Shown: piece after piece, positions 33,091 to 40,866 of the stretch
Numbering within the stretch: position 1 is the stretch's first letter
Layout of the letters: each line of letters opens with the position of its first letter
Source of the DNA: a bacterium
Lineage (GTDB): Bacteria > B130-G9
Assembly: GCA_035527515.1 (NCBI GenBank)
Contig: DATLAJ010000132.1
Span: 10,486-74,485 of the forward strand
Direction: 5' to 3'
Length of the DNA stretch: 64,000 nucleotides
Notes under the pieces: generated by a model
What the model saw: only the letters and a program-made list of their open reading frames with translations
Told to the model about the DNA's origin: nothing
Databases searched by the model: none
Program-made: the position numbers and the translations under genes

Positions 33091-33254
33091 CCGCAGATTA
33101 CACAGATTACGCAGATTGAGAAGCTTGGTTAGGCCCATAATCGAGATAAAGAAGGACGAAGAAAGAGACCTGGCGTCTCTTTGTGTTTTTCGTGGACAGT
33201 CTGTTCGGTTGGAGGACGCTCCATTTCAATCTGTGAAATCTGCGAAATCTGTGG
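33091..33254. repeat. Inverted-repeat element intruding into a gene's 3' end
   Basis: The left arm (33091-33117, CCGCAGATTACACAGATTAC start) and right arm (33228-33254, ending GCGAAATCTGTGG) are inverted copies built from the 9-base motif CRCAGATTW. The centre holds an AAAGAGAC/GTCTCTTT hairpin (33162-33182). The right arm lies within the coding end of the glycosyltransferase at 33226-34872. Confidence 0.7.
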
Positions 33255-34872
33255 ACGCTTTCCTACTCAGTCGTTCCTTTATGGAGGGTTCTCCCAGCCG
33301 GTAGATGCGGATTGTCGGCCCGCCGCGGAGAGGATTCGGGGTGAACTCCTTCAAGAGATGGCCCTTCTGGAAGAGCTCCTTGTAGAACCTCACCTGACGG
33401 GGATAGCGACTCGGCATCGAGCAGTACCTGCCATATATGGCGCTGCTGACCACGAGGTAGCGATAGCCGGCATCATAATAGTTCCGCAGGCTGCGGACTT
33501 CGGCCAGTGTGTAGTTGTCCTGAACCACGAGGTCCGTATTGTCGAGCACCGCGGAATACGTCTCATTGGCGACCTTGCTCCCAGGCGGCAGGTTCCGCAG
33601 CATCCACTCGCGGGCAATGACCCTTGCGCTCGGGCTCGCCTCGCGTAGTGTCATCAGGAGAACGTTTTTCAGCGGCATAGCTGAGATGCAGAGGATTAAG
33701 ACAGTGGTCAGAGCGGCCCTTTGCTTCCGGTTGAGGTTGAAGATTGCGGATAGACCGAGAGCGGCTGAGTAAACCGCGTCGGCCGCCAGGATGGATATGA
33801 GCGGCAGAATCTGTATCATCCACCTCGCCCAGTGGAGGCCTGATAGCGATGCCGAGAGGATAAACACCGCGACGAAGCCAAGCACGATGAGCTGCTCCGC
33901 TCGCCGTCTGATGATCGTCAGAACCGCACCTGCAACTGCCAGGAGAGCGACCGGCCAGGTGATAGCTCTTGGAATCGCGGTAGTAATGTACCAAGTCAGG
34001 TTGCCGGTATAGGAGAGCCCGTCCGCGCCAAAATGCTGGGAGCGGTCTTCGGAGCGCAGGTTCGCCTTTGCCGTCTCAAAATCCAGGAAGAAATAGGGGC
34101 TGGAGAGCGCAAATCCAAGAATAAGAGCGACTAGTCCCACCGCGATTGGCCGCCACAGGGCTAGAAGCCGCTGCTTGTCGTTGCGGCGGCGAATTATGGC
34201 CAGTATGTCAAAGGCCACAAGAAGAGGGATGAGCGTAGCCATGAAGTATCGTGAGGCAATCGCAAGGCCTGTCGCGAGGCCCGCCAGCACCGAGTGCTTG
34301 AGGCAAGGCCGGTCGATGAACTTCAAATAGAACCAGATGGCCACCGCCCCAAAGAACAGGCCGGCCATGTCCGTCCTGACCAGCCGAGCGTAGTAGATGA
34401 TAAGGGGGGACAGGATTGAAAGCCAGGCGCCGATAAGGCCAACGTTCTCGCCAAAGAGGCGCCGCCCGATCAGGAAGATAAACGGTATGCTGGCGAGGGC
34501 ATATAACACGGTGAGCAGGCGGGCCAGCATGAAGAACTCGGATGAGTTCTCCTTTGCTGATCTCATTATTTGCTGGTCGGGGCGCAGGAAGTTGCCTCCG
34601 TGCTCGACGCAGTTCCAGACATTGAAAAGGAGAGCGAGTGGATAGATCACTGTGGAGCCGGGATTGCCGAACCAATGCGGGTTCAGGTCTCCTGTGGCGG
34701 CGATTCTCAGGGCCGGATTCACGAAGATCTCCTCGTCAACCTCGCTGATGTGTGGCAGGTCCTTACGGATGCCTGCGAGGAGCATCCCGGCCGCCACGCC
34801 GATGATGGCTACGAGAACCCAAGTGCTCTTGGCGGTGCTGCTTCTGTTGTCAGTCGAGCTCGATCGCTGCAT
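33226..34872 (-). CDS. Polytopic GT-C glycosyltransferase, ArnT/PMT-like
   Basis: This 548-residue membrane protein has about ten to eleven spans. The first outer loop carries the GT-C acidic motif (HISEVDEEIF, Asp-Glu-Glu), and later FNPALRI-like and YARLVRTDMAGLFFGAVAIW sequences are typical of family 39 transferases using polyprenyl-phosphate sugars. A C-terminal periplasmic domain follows (VANETYSAVLDNTDLVVQDN). It would transfer a sugar to lipid, glycan or protein outside the membrane. The last residues STDFADFTD and the stop come from the inverted-repeat element at 33091-33254, so the C-terminus is repeat-derived. The ATG lacks a clear ribosome site. Confidence 0.82.
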   Translation of the reverse strand: MQRSSSTDNRSSTAKSTWVLVAIIGVAAGMLLAGIRKDLPHISEVDEEIFVNPALRIAATGDLNPHWFGNPGSTVIYPLALLFNVWNCVEHGGNFLRPDQQIMRSAKENSSEFFMLARLLTVLYALASIPFIFLIGRRLFGENVGLIGAWLSILSPLIIYYARLVRTDMAGLFFGAVAIWFYLKFIDRPCLKHSVLAGLATGLAIASRYFMATLIPLLVAFDILAIIRRRNDKQRLLALWRPIAVGLVALILGFALSSPYFFLDFETAKANLRSEDRSQHFGADGLSYTGNLTWYITTAIPRAITWPVALLAVAGAVLTIIRRRAEQLIVLGFVAVFILSASLSGLHWARWMIQILPLISILAADAVYSAALGLSAIFNLNRKQRAALTTVLILCISAMPLKNVLLMTLREASPSARVIAREWMLRNLPPGSKVANETYSAVLDNTDLVVQDNYTLAEVRSLRNYYDAGYRYLVVSSAIYGRYCSMPSRYPRQVRFYKELFQKGHLLKEFTPNPLRGGPTIRIYRLGEPSIKERLSRKASTDFADFTD

Positions 34873-34957
34873 GTCACGAGGATACTAAATCACAGATTGA
34901 GCGGCAAGGGGCTGACCCGTCCCGAAAAATCAGATTGACCTGGGCAGGAGACGGCCG

Positions 34958-35132
34958 TTTGGAGTGCGGCGGCTCGACGCCGCTTTCTTTGGTGGTGGCT
35001 TTGTACCACCTTCTGACTGAGTGCCGGCCAACCACCATACGTGACAATTGCGCACATTGCGGCGACTTCTCAAACCCAGCGCCGCGTCAAGCCACGGTAA
35101 GCTAAAGCGGTGTCAAGCCACCGCAGTCCAAA
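34958..35132. repeat. MITE-like multi-hairpin element, copy 2
   Basis: The ends at 34958-34986 and 35104-35132 are inverted repeats of the same family as copy 1 at 28008-28183 (TTTGGAGTGCGG start, GCGGCGGCTCGACGCCGC core). Inner hairpins include GGTGG/CCACC near 34991. It lies between a glycosyltransferase gene and the phage-like cluster, 11 bases from the latter's last gene. Confidence 0.8.
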
Positions 35133-35143
35133 GCACCCAGCGC

Positions 35144-35557
35144 CTACATAAAGTCGCCGTTCGTCCGGGCCAAGAGGCGCTTGAGGCGCTTGCGGGCGCG
35201 GGTGTGCCTCTGCTCGATGGCCTTCTCGGTCAGACCTGCCAGCTCGGCGATCTCACGGTTGGTGTAGCCTTCCATCTTCTTGACGAAGACGAAGCGCTGG
35301 CCAGAAGACAACAACGCTAAGGTCTGCTCCAGCAGCATGCGCAGATCGGTCCGGTCAGTCGGTTTATAGCTTATGGCCTGAATTGCGTCGATCTGGAAGC
35401 GGTTCATCGCTACCGTCGATTTGGCCTCCAAACCGTGATAATCCATGGGATATGTCCGACGCTTCCGACTCTTGCCGCCACCATAAGACAGCTTTCTGAC
35501 CTTGTCACACAACTCAGTACACGTATCGCGCTTTTCACACTCGCCGCATATCGTCAT
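35144..35557 (-). CDS. Sigma-70 region-4-like DNA-binding protein with N-terminal Cys cluster
   Basis: The 137 residues have two parts. The N-terminus has CGECEKRDTCTELCDKV, four Cys spaced as in a small zinc or Fe-S site. The C-terminal half is a sigma region 4 helix-turn-helix: LLEQTLALLSSGQRFVFVKK, then MEGYTNREIAELAGLTEKAI and EQRHTRARKRLKRLL. There is no region 2, so it is not a full sigma factor; phage late regulators of the ArpU/RinA kind have this build and sit near terminases, as here. GGAGG lies 10 bases before the ATG. It overlaps the upstream gene by 4 bases (ATGA). Confidence 0.75.
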   Translation of the reverse strand: MTICGECEKRDTCTELCDKVRKLSYGGGKSRKRRTYPMDYHGLEAKSTVAMNRFQIDAIQAISYKPTDRTDLRMLLEQTLALLSSGQRFVFVKKMEGYTNREIAELAGLTEKAIEQRHTRARKRLKRLLARTNGDFM

Positions 35558-35727
35558 CTCGACACATCCTCCTGCTGGGAAAGGTTCTGAAGAATCGGCG
35601 TGCCCTGGGCCAATTGAGCCCGTCTGGCCCTCTCGATCCGCCTCTTTAGAATCGATGCTGTCTCGTCGTAACCATATTTGTGGCAGAGCCTCATCAGACG
35701 CACTCGCCTCCTCGTCTTTCTGTCCAT
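35554..35727 (-). CDS. Small basic protein of the phage-like cluster
   Basis: This 57-residue Arg/Lys-rich protein starts MDRKTRRRVRLMRLCHKYGY. AAAGGAG lies 5 bases before the ATG at 35727, better than the upstream GTG at 35772. It overlaps the following sigma-like gene by 4 bases and follows the terminase stop by 45 bases, so it belongs to the same transcript. It could be a small nucleic-acid-binding protein; no family is recognised. Confidence 0.55.
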   Translation of the reverse strand: MDRKTRRRVRLMRLCHKYGYDETASILKRRIERARRAQLAQGTPILQNLSQQEDVSR

Positions 35728-35772
35728 TGTTTCTCCTTTCTCGCCTTTCCCTATCTCGCTCATCATCTCCAC

Positions 35773-37707
35773 TTATCCTTTCACGCCCGCATATCTGTGC
35801 TCCGGCAGAGCAACCCGCGCCGTCGTCAACGCCCTGTATATGACCGAGATGACGGCGTCCAGCATGTCCTTCGAGCTGGTCGGAGGGTGGTCGGGGATGC
35901 CGCTGTCCGTTACCTGAAGCGACTTGATCTCCGCCTCGAGAATCGGATGCGGATACAGCGACACCCAGCCCTTATACAGGGCAAACTCGCCCAGCTGCCA
36001 ACACTCTCTGCTCTTGTCAGGAGAGAAGTAGTCAACTTGCAAGCCGCGCTTCGTGAGCAGCTGCGACAACAGCTCCCGGTTGAAGCCATCGATGCTCACC
36101 GAAAGCCGATAAAACCCCGCGCCGTCGTGCGTCTCCCACGGCTCGAGGCGCCTCGCCGGCCTGAACTCGCCTCGGCCAGCTTTCAGAAACTGCACGAAAT
36201 CGCACAGGTCCTCCGCATCGACCGGCCTTTGGTTCGCATATTGAAATCTCGTAACAAGGTCGAAAAAAACACGATAGAGAACGTGTCCCCCTTGCCCGAC
36301 GGCCTGCTCCACGTGCCCCAGTGCGAACCCGCAGGCGTCGCCCTTGCCAGATTTGCCGCCGGTTGCGAAGTCGATGTGTGCGAAGTACTCCCGCTCGGGA
36401 TGGCCGGAGAACTCGTTTGAGAGCCGCCGTTTCTGCATCAGCACTGATTCGGGAATATCCATCTCAGGCTCGCCGGGTGGGGATAGAAACGGCAGCGGCG
36501 GCTTTCGATCGCGGTCAATGCAGCATGTGATGCGCGCAAAATCGAAGAACGGCGACTCGGCGAGGTAGGGCTGCGCTCCGAAGTCTCTCGCCGTCATTAT
36601 TGGGTTGTTCTTGAAGTCATCCTCGTAGTCGAGGATTGTCTCGTCGTCCTTCAGCTCCCACGATGGGGCCTGAACCGCGAGCCGCGAGCCATCGGTGCAC
36701 GCACAGATGCCCATGTCGAACTCTGAAAGCCCAGCCCTCCTGATCGCGTCGGCCTCGGCCACCTTCGGCGCATGGCAAGGCGCCCGCAACGGAACTGAAT
36801 CGACGTCTATCACGCTGCCCGCCTGTTTGATGCGCTCGATCTTACGGAACAGGAAATCGCCCCGGTGCTTCGGCGAGGAGATCAGGATGATCTTGTAATG
36901 GTTGGGGAATCTGGTCCTACAGCTGCCATAGAACGCGTTGTAGTTCTTCTCGGCAAGGCTGGTCGGGTAGCCGCTGTCAGAAAGCGAACTCAATCCCTTC
37001 GCCTCAGTGAAATACGAGGCCTCGTCAATGATGCCCAAGATCGTGTTGGCGCCGAGCCACGCCTCGGCCCTGGAGTGGCCGCAGAGTATCTCGATGTTGT
37101 TGGGGAAGATGAATCTGTCGGCTAGCTTCTCAAAGCCGAATCGCTCGAACCAGCGGGCGGGATTCTTGCCGGCCTTGCCGGCGATCTTGATCTCGAGCTC
37201 CTTGAAGACGGAGCGCCTGGCCTGCTGGCTATCAGTAGCGAGGTTTATGATCTGGATACCAGAGCCGGGGGCGATGTTGGGCAGGGCGTGCTGAGGCGAC
37301 GGCACGAGGCACGAGAGCGTATAGACCATTCGGCAGGCCATACATGCCGCAAAGAACGACTTGCCCGAATCCTTCCCTAGGCAGAGATATATCTCCCTGA
37401 TCGCATCGTCGTCGGCAAGGACCAGAAGCTGCATCAGCCGCCGGTGCACATAGGGTCCGCCAGCGGCGTCAGTGAGGCCCAAGTAGTCGTTTGAGAGCAG
37501 AAACTCCTCCATGCCGCAGGGAGGGCGCTGATAGACTGGGTCCCAAAATATGCTCCGCTGGATGTCCATGAACTCAGCCTCGGCCCCCTCGATGAGTCCC
37601 CAAAGCGCCTTCGCCATCCTCACCCTCGTCAGCGGGTTCATCGAACGAAAGCTCTGCTTGATGCTCTTCTCTTTGCTGTACTTTCTGGTCTGTCTCGCCT
37701 TGTTCAC
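35773..37707 (-). CDS. Phage terminase large subunit
   Basis: A 644-residue packaging motor. The ATPase domain has Walker A CLGKDSGKSFFA (residues 111-117 core) and Walker B ILGIIDEAS (Asp228-Glu229), with coupling-motif-like IILISSPKH after it. The nuclease half has metal-binding acids in HIDFATGGKSGKGDACGFAL and in SSKDMLDAVISV. Such proteins cut concatemeric phage DNA and pump it into capsids. The start is GTG, with AGAGG about 10 bases upstream; it overlaps the preceding gene by 134 bases, so a later start is possible. No portal, capsid or tail gene lies nearby, marking a phage remnant or a minimal island. Confidence 0.85.
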   Translation of the reverse strand: MNKARQTRKYSKEKSIKQSFRSMNPLTRVRMAKALWGLIEGAEAEFMDIQRSIFWDPVYQRPPCGMEEFLLSNDYLGLTDAAGGPYVHRRLMQLLVLADDDAIREIYLCLGKDSGKSFFAACMACRMVYTLSCLVPSPQHALPNIAPGSGIQIINLATDSQQARRSVFKELEIKIAGKAGKNPARWFERFGFEKLADRFIFPNNIEILCGHSRAEAWLGANTILGIIDEASYFTEAKGLSSLSDSGYPTSLAEKNYNAFYGSCRTRFPNHYKIILISSPKHRGDFLFRKIERIKQAGSVIDVDSVPLRAPCHAPKVAEADAIRRAGLSEFDMGICACTDGSRLAVQAPSWELKDDETILDYEDDFKNNPIMTARDFGAQPYLAESPFFDFARITCCIDRDRKPPLPFLSPPGEPEMDIPESVLMQKRRLSNEFSGHPEREYFAHIDFATGGKSGKGDACGFALGHVEQAVGQGGHVLYRVFFDLVTRFQYANQRPVDAEDLCDFVQFLKAGRGEFRPARRLEPWETHDGAGFYRLSVSIDGFNRELLSQLLTKRGLQVDYFSPDKSRECWQLGEFALYKGWVSLYPHPILEAEIKSLQVTDSGIPDHPPTSSKDMLDAVISVIYRALTTARVALPEHRYAGVKG

Positions 37708-38077
37708 GTGATTTGCTACCTCTTGTGCCGGGTCGTTTGCCCACGGGAAGGTTCAGTTCTTTCAGAATTGATGCGATCGCACTTCTGTCGCGCCTCGACA
37801 GCGAGAGCGCCCAGAGGTCCTTGGCGACCTCCTTCGCAGCACTGTTTTGCCCGTGGCCGTCCTGCTCGATCTGCTTGACCTCCTTGGCGAATGCCTGAAG
37901 CGTCTTGATGTAAGTCGCTACCGTCTTCTCGGTCTCGGGCCTCAGCCGTCCGTTCTTCTCTTCTTTTGCTACGGCCGTCTTGAACCGCCGCTCAACCACC
38001 CTCAACAGCGTCTGCCACTTGGCCATCAAGCCGCTTTGACACTCGCGTCCTGCCTCCTCGTGCTCGCTAGAAGTCAT
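37574..38077 (-). CDS. Probable terminase small subunit or associated phage protein
   Basis: A 167-residue, highly charged, mainly helical protein lies directly upstream of the large terminase, overlapping it by 134 bases. Residues about 18-60 are helical and Lys-rich (LLRVVERRFKTAVAKEEKNG), and the C-terminal 50 residues are low-complexity and acidic. Position and size fit a small terminase, but no helix-turn-helix is evident, so the name rests on context. GAGG lies just before the ATG. Confidence 0.5.
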   Translation of the reverse strand: MTSSEHEEAGRECQSGLMAKWQTLLRVVERRFKTAVAKEEKNGRLRPETEKTVATYIKTLQAFAKEVKQIEQDGHGQNSAAKEVAKDLWALSLSRRDRSAIASILKELNLPVGKRPGTRGSKSREQGETDQKVQQREEHQAELSFDEPADEGEDGEGALGTHRGGRG

Positions 38078-38456
38078 TTAAACCTCGCTCGTTACTTGTT
38101 GATCGTTCGCCCTGAAACCTACTCACCAAAGTCCGTGAAATGATCGGGGAATCCCTGTTTTGTTGGCCGAGATTCTCGTTTTGTTGGGGCCGGGCAACGC
38201 GCACTTCAGCGCATCATCAATGTCCCCAACTTGTGTACGCGGTTTCGCGGCTTGACCTCGACCAAAAGCGCCTGGCCGGAGTGCTTGATTCTGCGAGCGT
38301 TCGTATTAGTGTACCGATACATCATGACAAGAGCGCTCAAAGACTATTGGTTCTGGCTGGCGTGTTGCCTTTTTGTTGTGTGCACGTTCGTATTCTTGAA
38401 CCCCTACTCGTTCGACCCGTGTATCCCCAGATTGCTCTGCGGAGGAAAGGCTGTGA
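38078..38456. other. Divergent intergenic region, with a possible small membrane ORF
   Basis: This lies between the phage-like cluster and the plus-strand glycosyltransferase, so it carries two divergent control regions. A plus-strand frame from ATG 38324 to TGA 38464 would encode 46 residues with one hydrophobic span (DYWFWLACCLFVVCTFVFL) and overlaps the next gene by 8 bases. It lacks a ribosome site and is kept only as a possibility. Two TTTTGTTGG direct repeats occur near 38157 and 38178. Confidence 0.35.
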
Positions 38457-40853
38457 ATGCTTGATCGGTTCACAAACGCGATAACAAGCGAATGGGCTAC
38501 CAGGCTGGCCCTCGCTCTTTCTTATGTTGTCATGGCGGTGTTGGCACTCAGCCTCGTCGCAGCGATTCTGCTCCACGGCTCTGCGAGCGAGAACGCCCTG
38601 ATCGCCTATCTTACCCCGAGGTATTACCGACTCGTGTGGGGACTGTTCGCATCGGTCGTCACGGCGGCATTCCTGGCAACGAGGCTGGATGCTGCTCGCA
38701 GGAAAGAGAAGCCCTTCCACGCGATCGCGGCAGATTGGGTCCGAAGCGCCTGGTCTTGGCTGGCGTTGCGGTCCCCATTGTGCCTCAGACTACCGATTAT
38801 TGCTTGCCTGATGGCTGCTTTTGCTTTCTTCATTCCGTCTCAGGAAAACGCAAGAATCACGTATGCCTCGCCGGATGTGCCGGCGCCAATCGCCGGCTCG
38901 CCGCAATTGATAGCCGAGTCTCGAGGCGCGGGTGTTAGCGGTTATTCTCGCTGGCGACTTGGGGATCAGGTCTTTTACGTAAGAAGCAGTGGCTTCGGTC
39001 TGGGAATCATTTCGCCTCAAACCGGACGAATCATCTGGCAAGGCTCGCTCACGCACGAGACCGCGGACGACGGTCTGATGTTCTCAGAGGTCCTTGCCGG
39101 CATTCCCGACGACATCGTGACTGTCGTGGTCGCCCACGATTTCTCGTCAGCATTCCTTTCCAAGGAGTTTCATACTCTGCTGACCGAAATGGGATGCAGC
39201 ATCGAGGAGAATCCCGTCTGGAACGGGGGGCACATTCTTATTTCGGCGCGAAGAGACGGTCGCTTCTCCCCGGTCGCGGAGCTATGGGGAAAGCACGCCG
39301 TTCTTGCGCTCGACCCCAACCCGGTCATGAGGCTCTACTTCCTGTTCAGAAGGGTCCTGCCGGAGATCAACACAATCGCCCTGATCGCCATTCTTGTGCT
39401 CCTGATGGCCGCCTTTGCTAGGGGCAACCACGACACAGAGTGGCCAAGAGCTTTCAGAATCGGCCTGATCGGTGGTCCCATTCTGGGCATCGCGGTTCTC
39501 TGGCTTCTGCATTCAAGAGCCTTTCTGATTGTCTCGGCGTCACTTGCGATCCTTGTGGGAACCTACCTGTGGTATCGTGACGCATTCCTCAATCGAAAGA
39601 AGCTAGCCTACAAGATCATTGTTGCCGCAATCGCCCTTGTGGCCCTTTGCTATCCTGATTTCCTCGCAAGAAACTACGCGTTTGTCCGGCTCCTGACTTT
39701 GTCGGTCGCGCTGTATCTGGCGTGGAAGGCCTATTCGCTACTCTTCGGTGGAAGCCGGCTCGTGAGCTATTCGCTATTCGTCTTCTTCGCAACCAGAATC
39801 CCACTCGCGCTCATCGCCTACATCAGCCGCCTTTATTTCCACGGTGCACCAAAATCGTTGCGAGAACTGCTGGTGCATTGGGACGCCGCCTTTTATGTTG
39901 ATATCGCCCAAGCCGGATATGAGTTTTCACATCCAGGTGGGACACCGGCCTTTTATCCCCTATATCCCTTCCTGATCAGAGCGCTGCATATCCTCTTCGG
40001 CAATATGACCATTTCGGGGATTGTCGTCTCTAATCTGGCATTCCCGGTGGCATTGTGTCTCCTATACAACCTCGCCGCTAAAAAGTGGGGTGAAGACGTC
40101 GCAAGGAGGTCAGTCTTCTTGCTGGCAGTGGGGCCAGTCTCCTTCTTCTTCTCCGCGATCTACACCGAATCGATATTCTTGCTCTTCTGCCTGGCCTTCT
40201 TCTCATTGGCAGGCAGCCGAAAATGGCTTGCGGCAGGCATCTGCGGCATTCTGGCCTTGCTGACCAGATCCGTCGGAATCATCCTCGTGCCCGTCGGGCT
40301 CTGGGAATACGCCAAGCACATTCGCTTCAACCCAAGGAGACTGAGGCTGGACGTCGCCTACTTATTGATGATCCCATTGGGGCTAGTGTTGTTCGGCTTC
40401 GTCCAGTACGCCCAGACAGGCGACATGTTCGCAAGTGTGTCGGCCCAGAGAGCATGGGAGAGATATCCGATGCAGAACCCTATTTCAGTGTTGATCAGAG
40501 ACTGGAAGACCTTCGATCTCAACATCTCCGTGCAATACTTCAACAAGCTGCAGGTTACCATAGCAGACGGCGCGTGCATCGTTGCTGCGTTCCTTGTTCT
40601 TATCTTAATTGTGCCAATAGGCCGTCAGCTCGGCATTCCGGCCGCGATATTCGTAAGCATGGGGGCGTTACTTCCCTTATCAACGGGAACTCCTAACTCC
40701 ATGCTCAGATACGCTCACGTGCTATTCCCGATCTTCATTTGGCTTGGTATCAAGACTAGTAAAGAAAGAGTTTTCATGGCCCTGGCTGCCGCTTTCCTTA
40801 TGATCTTGGTCTTTTTCACCATACTGCATTTCAATGGCATACTCATGACCTGA
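38457..40853 (+). CDS. Large polytopic protein with PIG-V/mannosyltransferase-like C-terminal half
   Basis: This 798-residue membrane protein has two parts. Residues 1-about 420 contain several spans and an extracytoplasmic domain. The C-terminal half resembles PIG-V/DUF2029-type GT-C transferases. Its signature is HWDAAFYVDIAQAGYEF followed by PAFYPLYPFLIRAL; the Asp in the WDA.-Y region is the expected catalytic base. It then shows VGPVSFFFSAIYTESIFLLF and LTRSVGIILVPVGLWEY. It should use a polyprenyl-linked sugar on the outer side of the membrane. GGAGGAAAGG precedes the ATG. It converges on the next gene with only 13 bases between stops. Confidence 0.78.
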   Translation: MLDRFTNAITSEWATRLALALSYVVMAVLALSLVAAILLHGSASENALIAYLTPRYYRLVWGLFASVVTAAFLATRLDAARRKEKPFHAIAADWVRSAWSWLALRSPLCLRLPIIACLMAAFAFFIPSQENARITYASPDVPAPIAGSPQLIAESRGAGVSGYSRWRLGDQVFYVRSSGFGLGIISPQTGRIIWQGSLTHETADDGLMFSEVLAGIPDDIVTVVVAHDFSSAFLSKEFHTLLTEMGCSIEENPVWNGGHILISARRDGRFSPVAELWGKHAVLALDPNPVMRLYFLFRRVLPEINTIALIAILVLLMAAFARGNHDTEWPRAFRIGLIGGPILGIAVLWLLHSRAFLIVSASLAILVGTYLWYRDAFLNRKKLAYKIIVAAIALVALCYPDFLARNYAFVRLLTLSVALYLAWKAYSLLFGGSRLVSYSLFVFFATRIPLALIAYISRLYFHGAPKSLRELLVHWDAAFYVDIAQAGYEFSHPGGTPAFYPLYPFLIRALHILFGNMTISGIVVSNLAFPVALCLLYNLAAKKWGEDVARRSVFLLAVGPVSFFFSAIYTESIFLLFCLAFFSLAGSRKWLAAGICGILALLTRSVGIILVPVGLWEYAKHIRFNPRRLRLDVAYLLMIPLGLVLFGFVQYAQTGDMFASVSAQRAWERYPMQNPISVLIRDWKTFDLNISVQYFNKLQVTIADGACIVAAFLVLILIVPIGRQLGIPAAIFVSMGALLPLSTGTPNSMLRYAHVLFPIFIWLGIKTSKERVFMALAAAFLMILVFFTILHFNGILMT

Positions 40854-40866
40854 CACGCCCCTCGCG

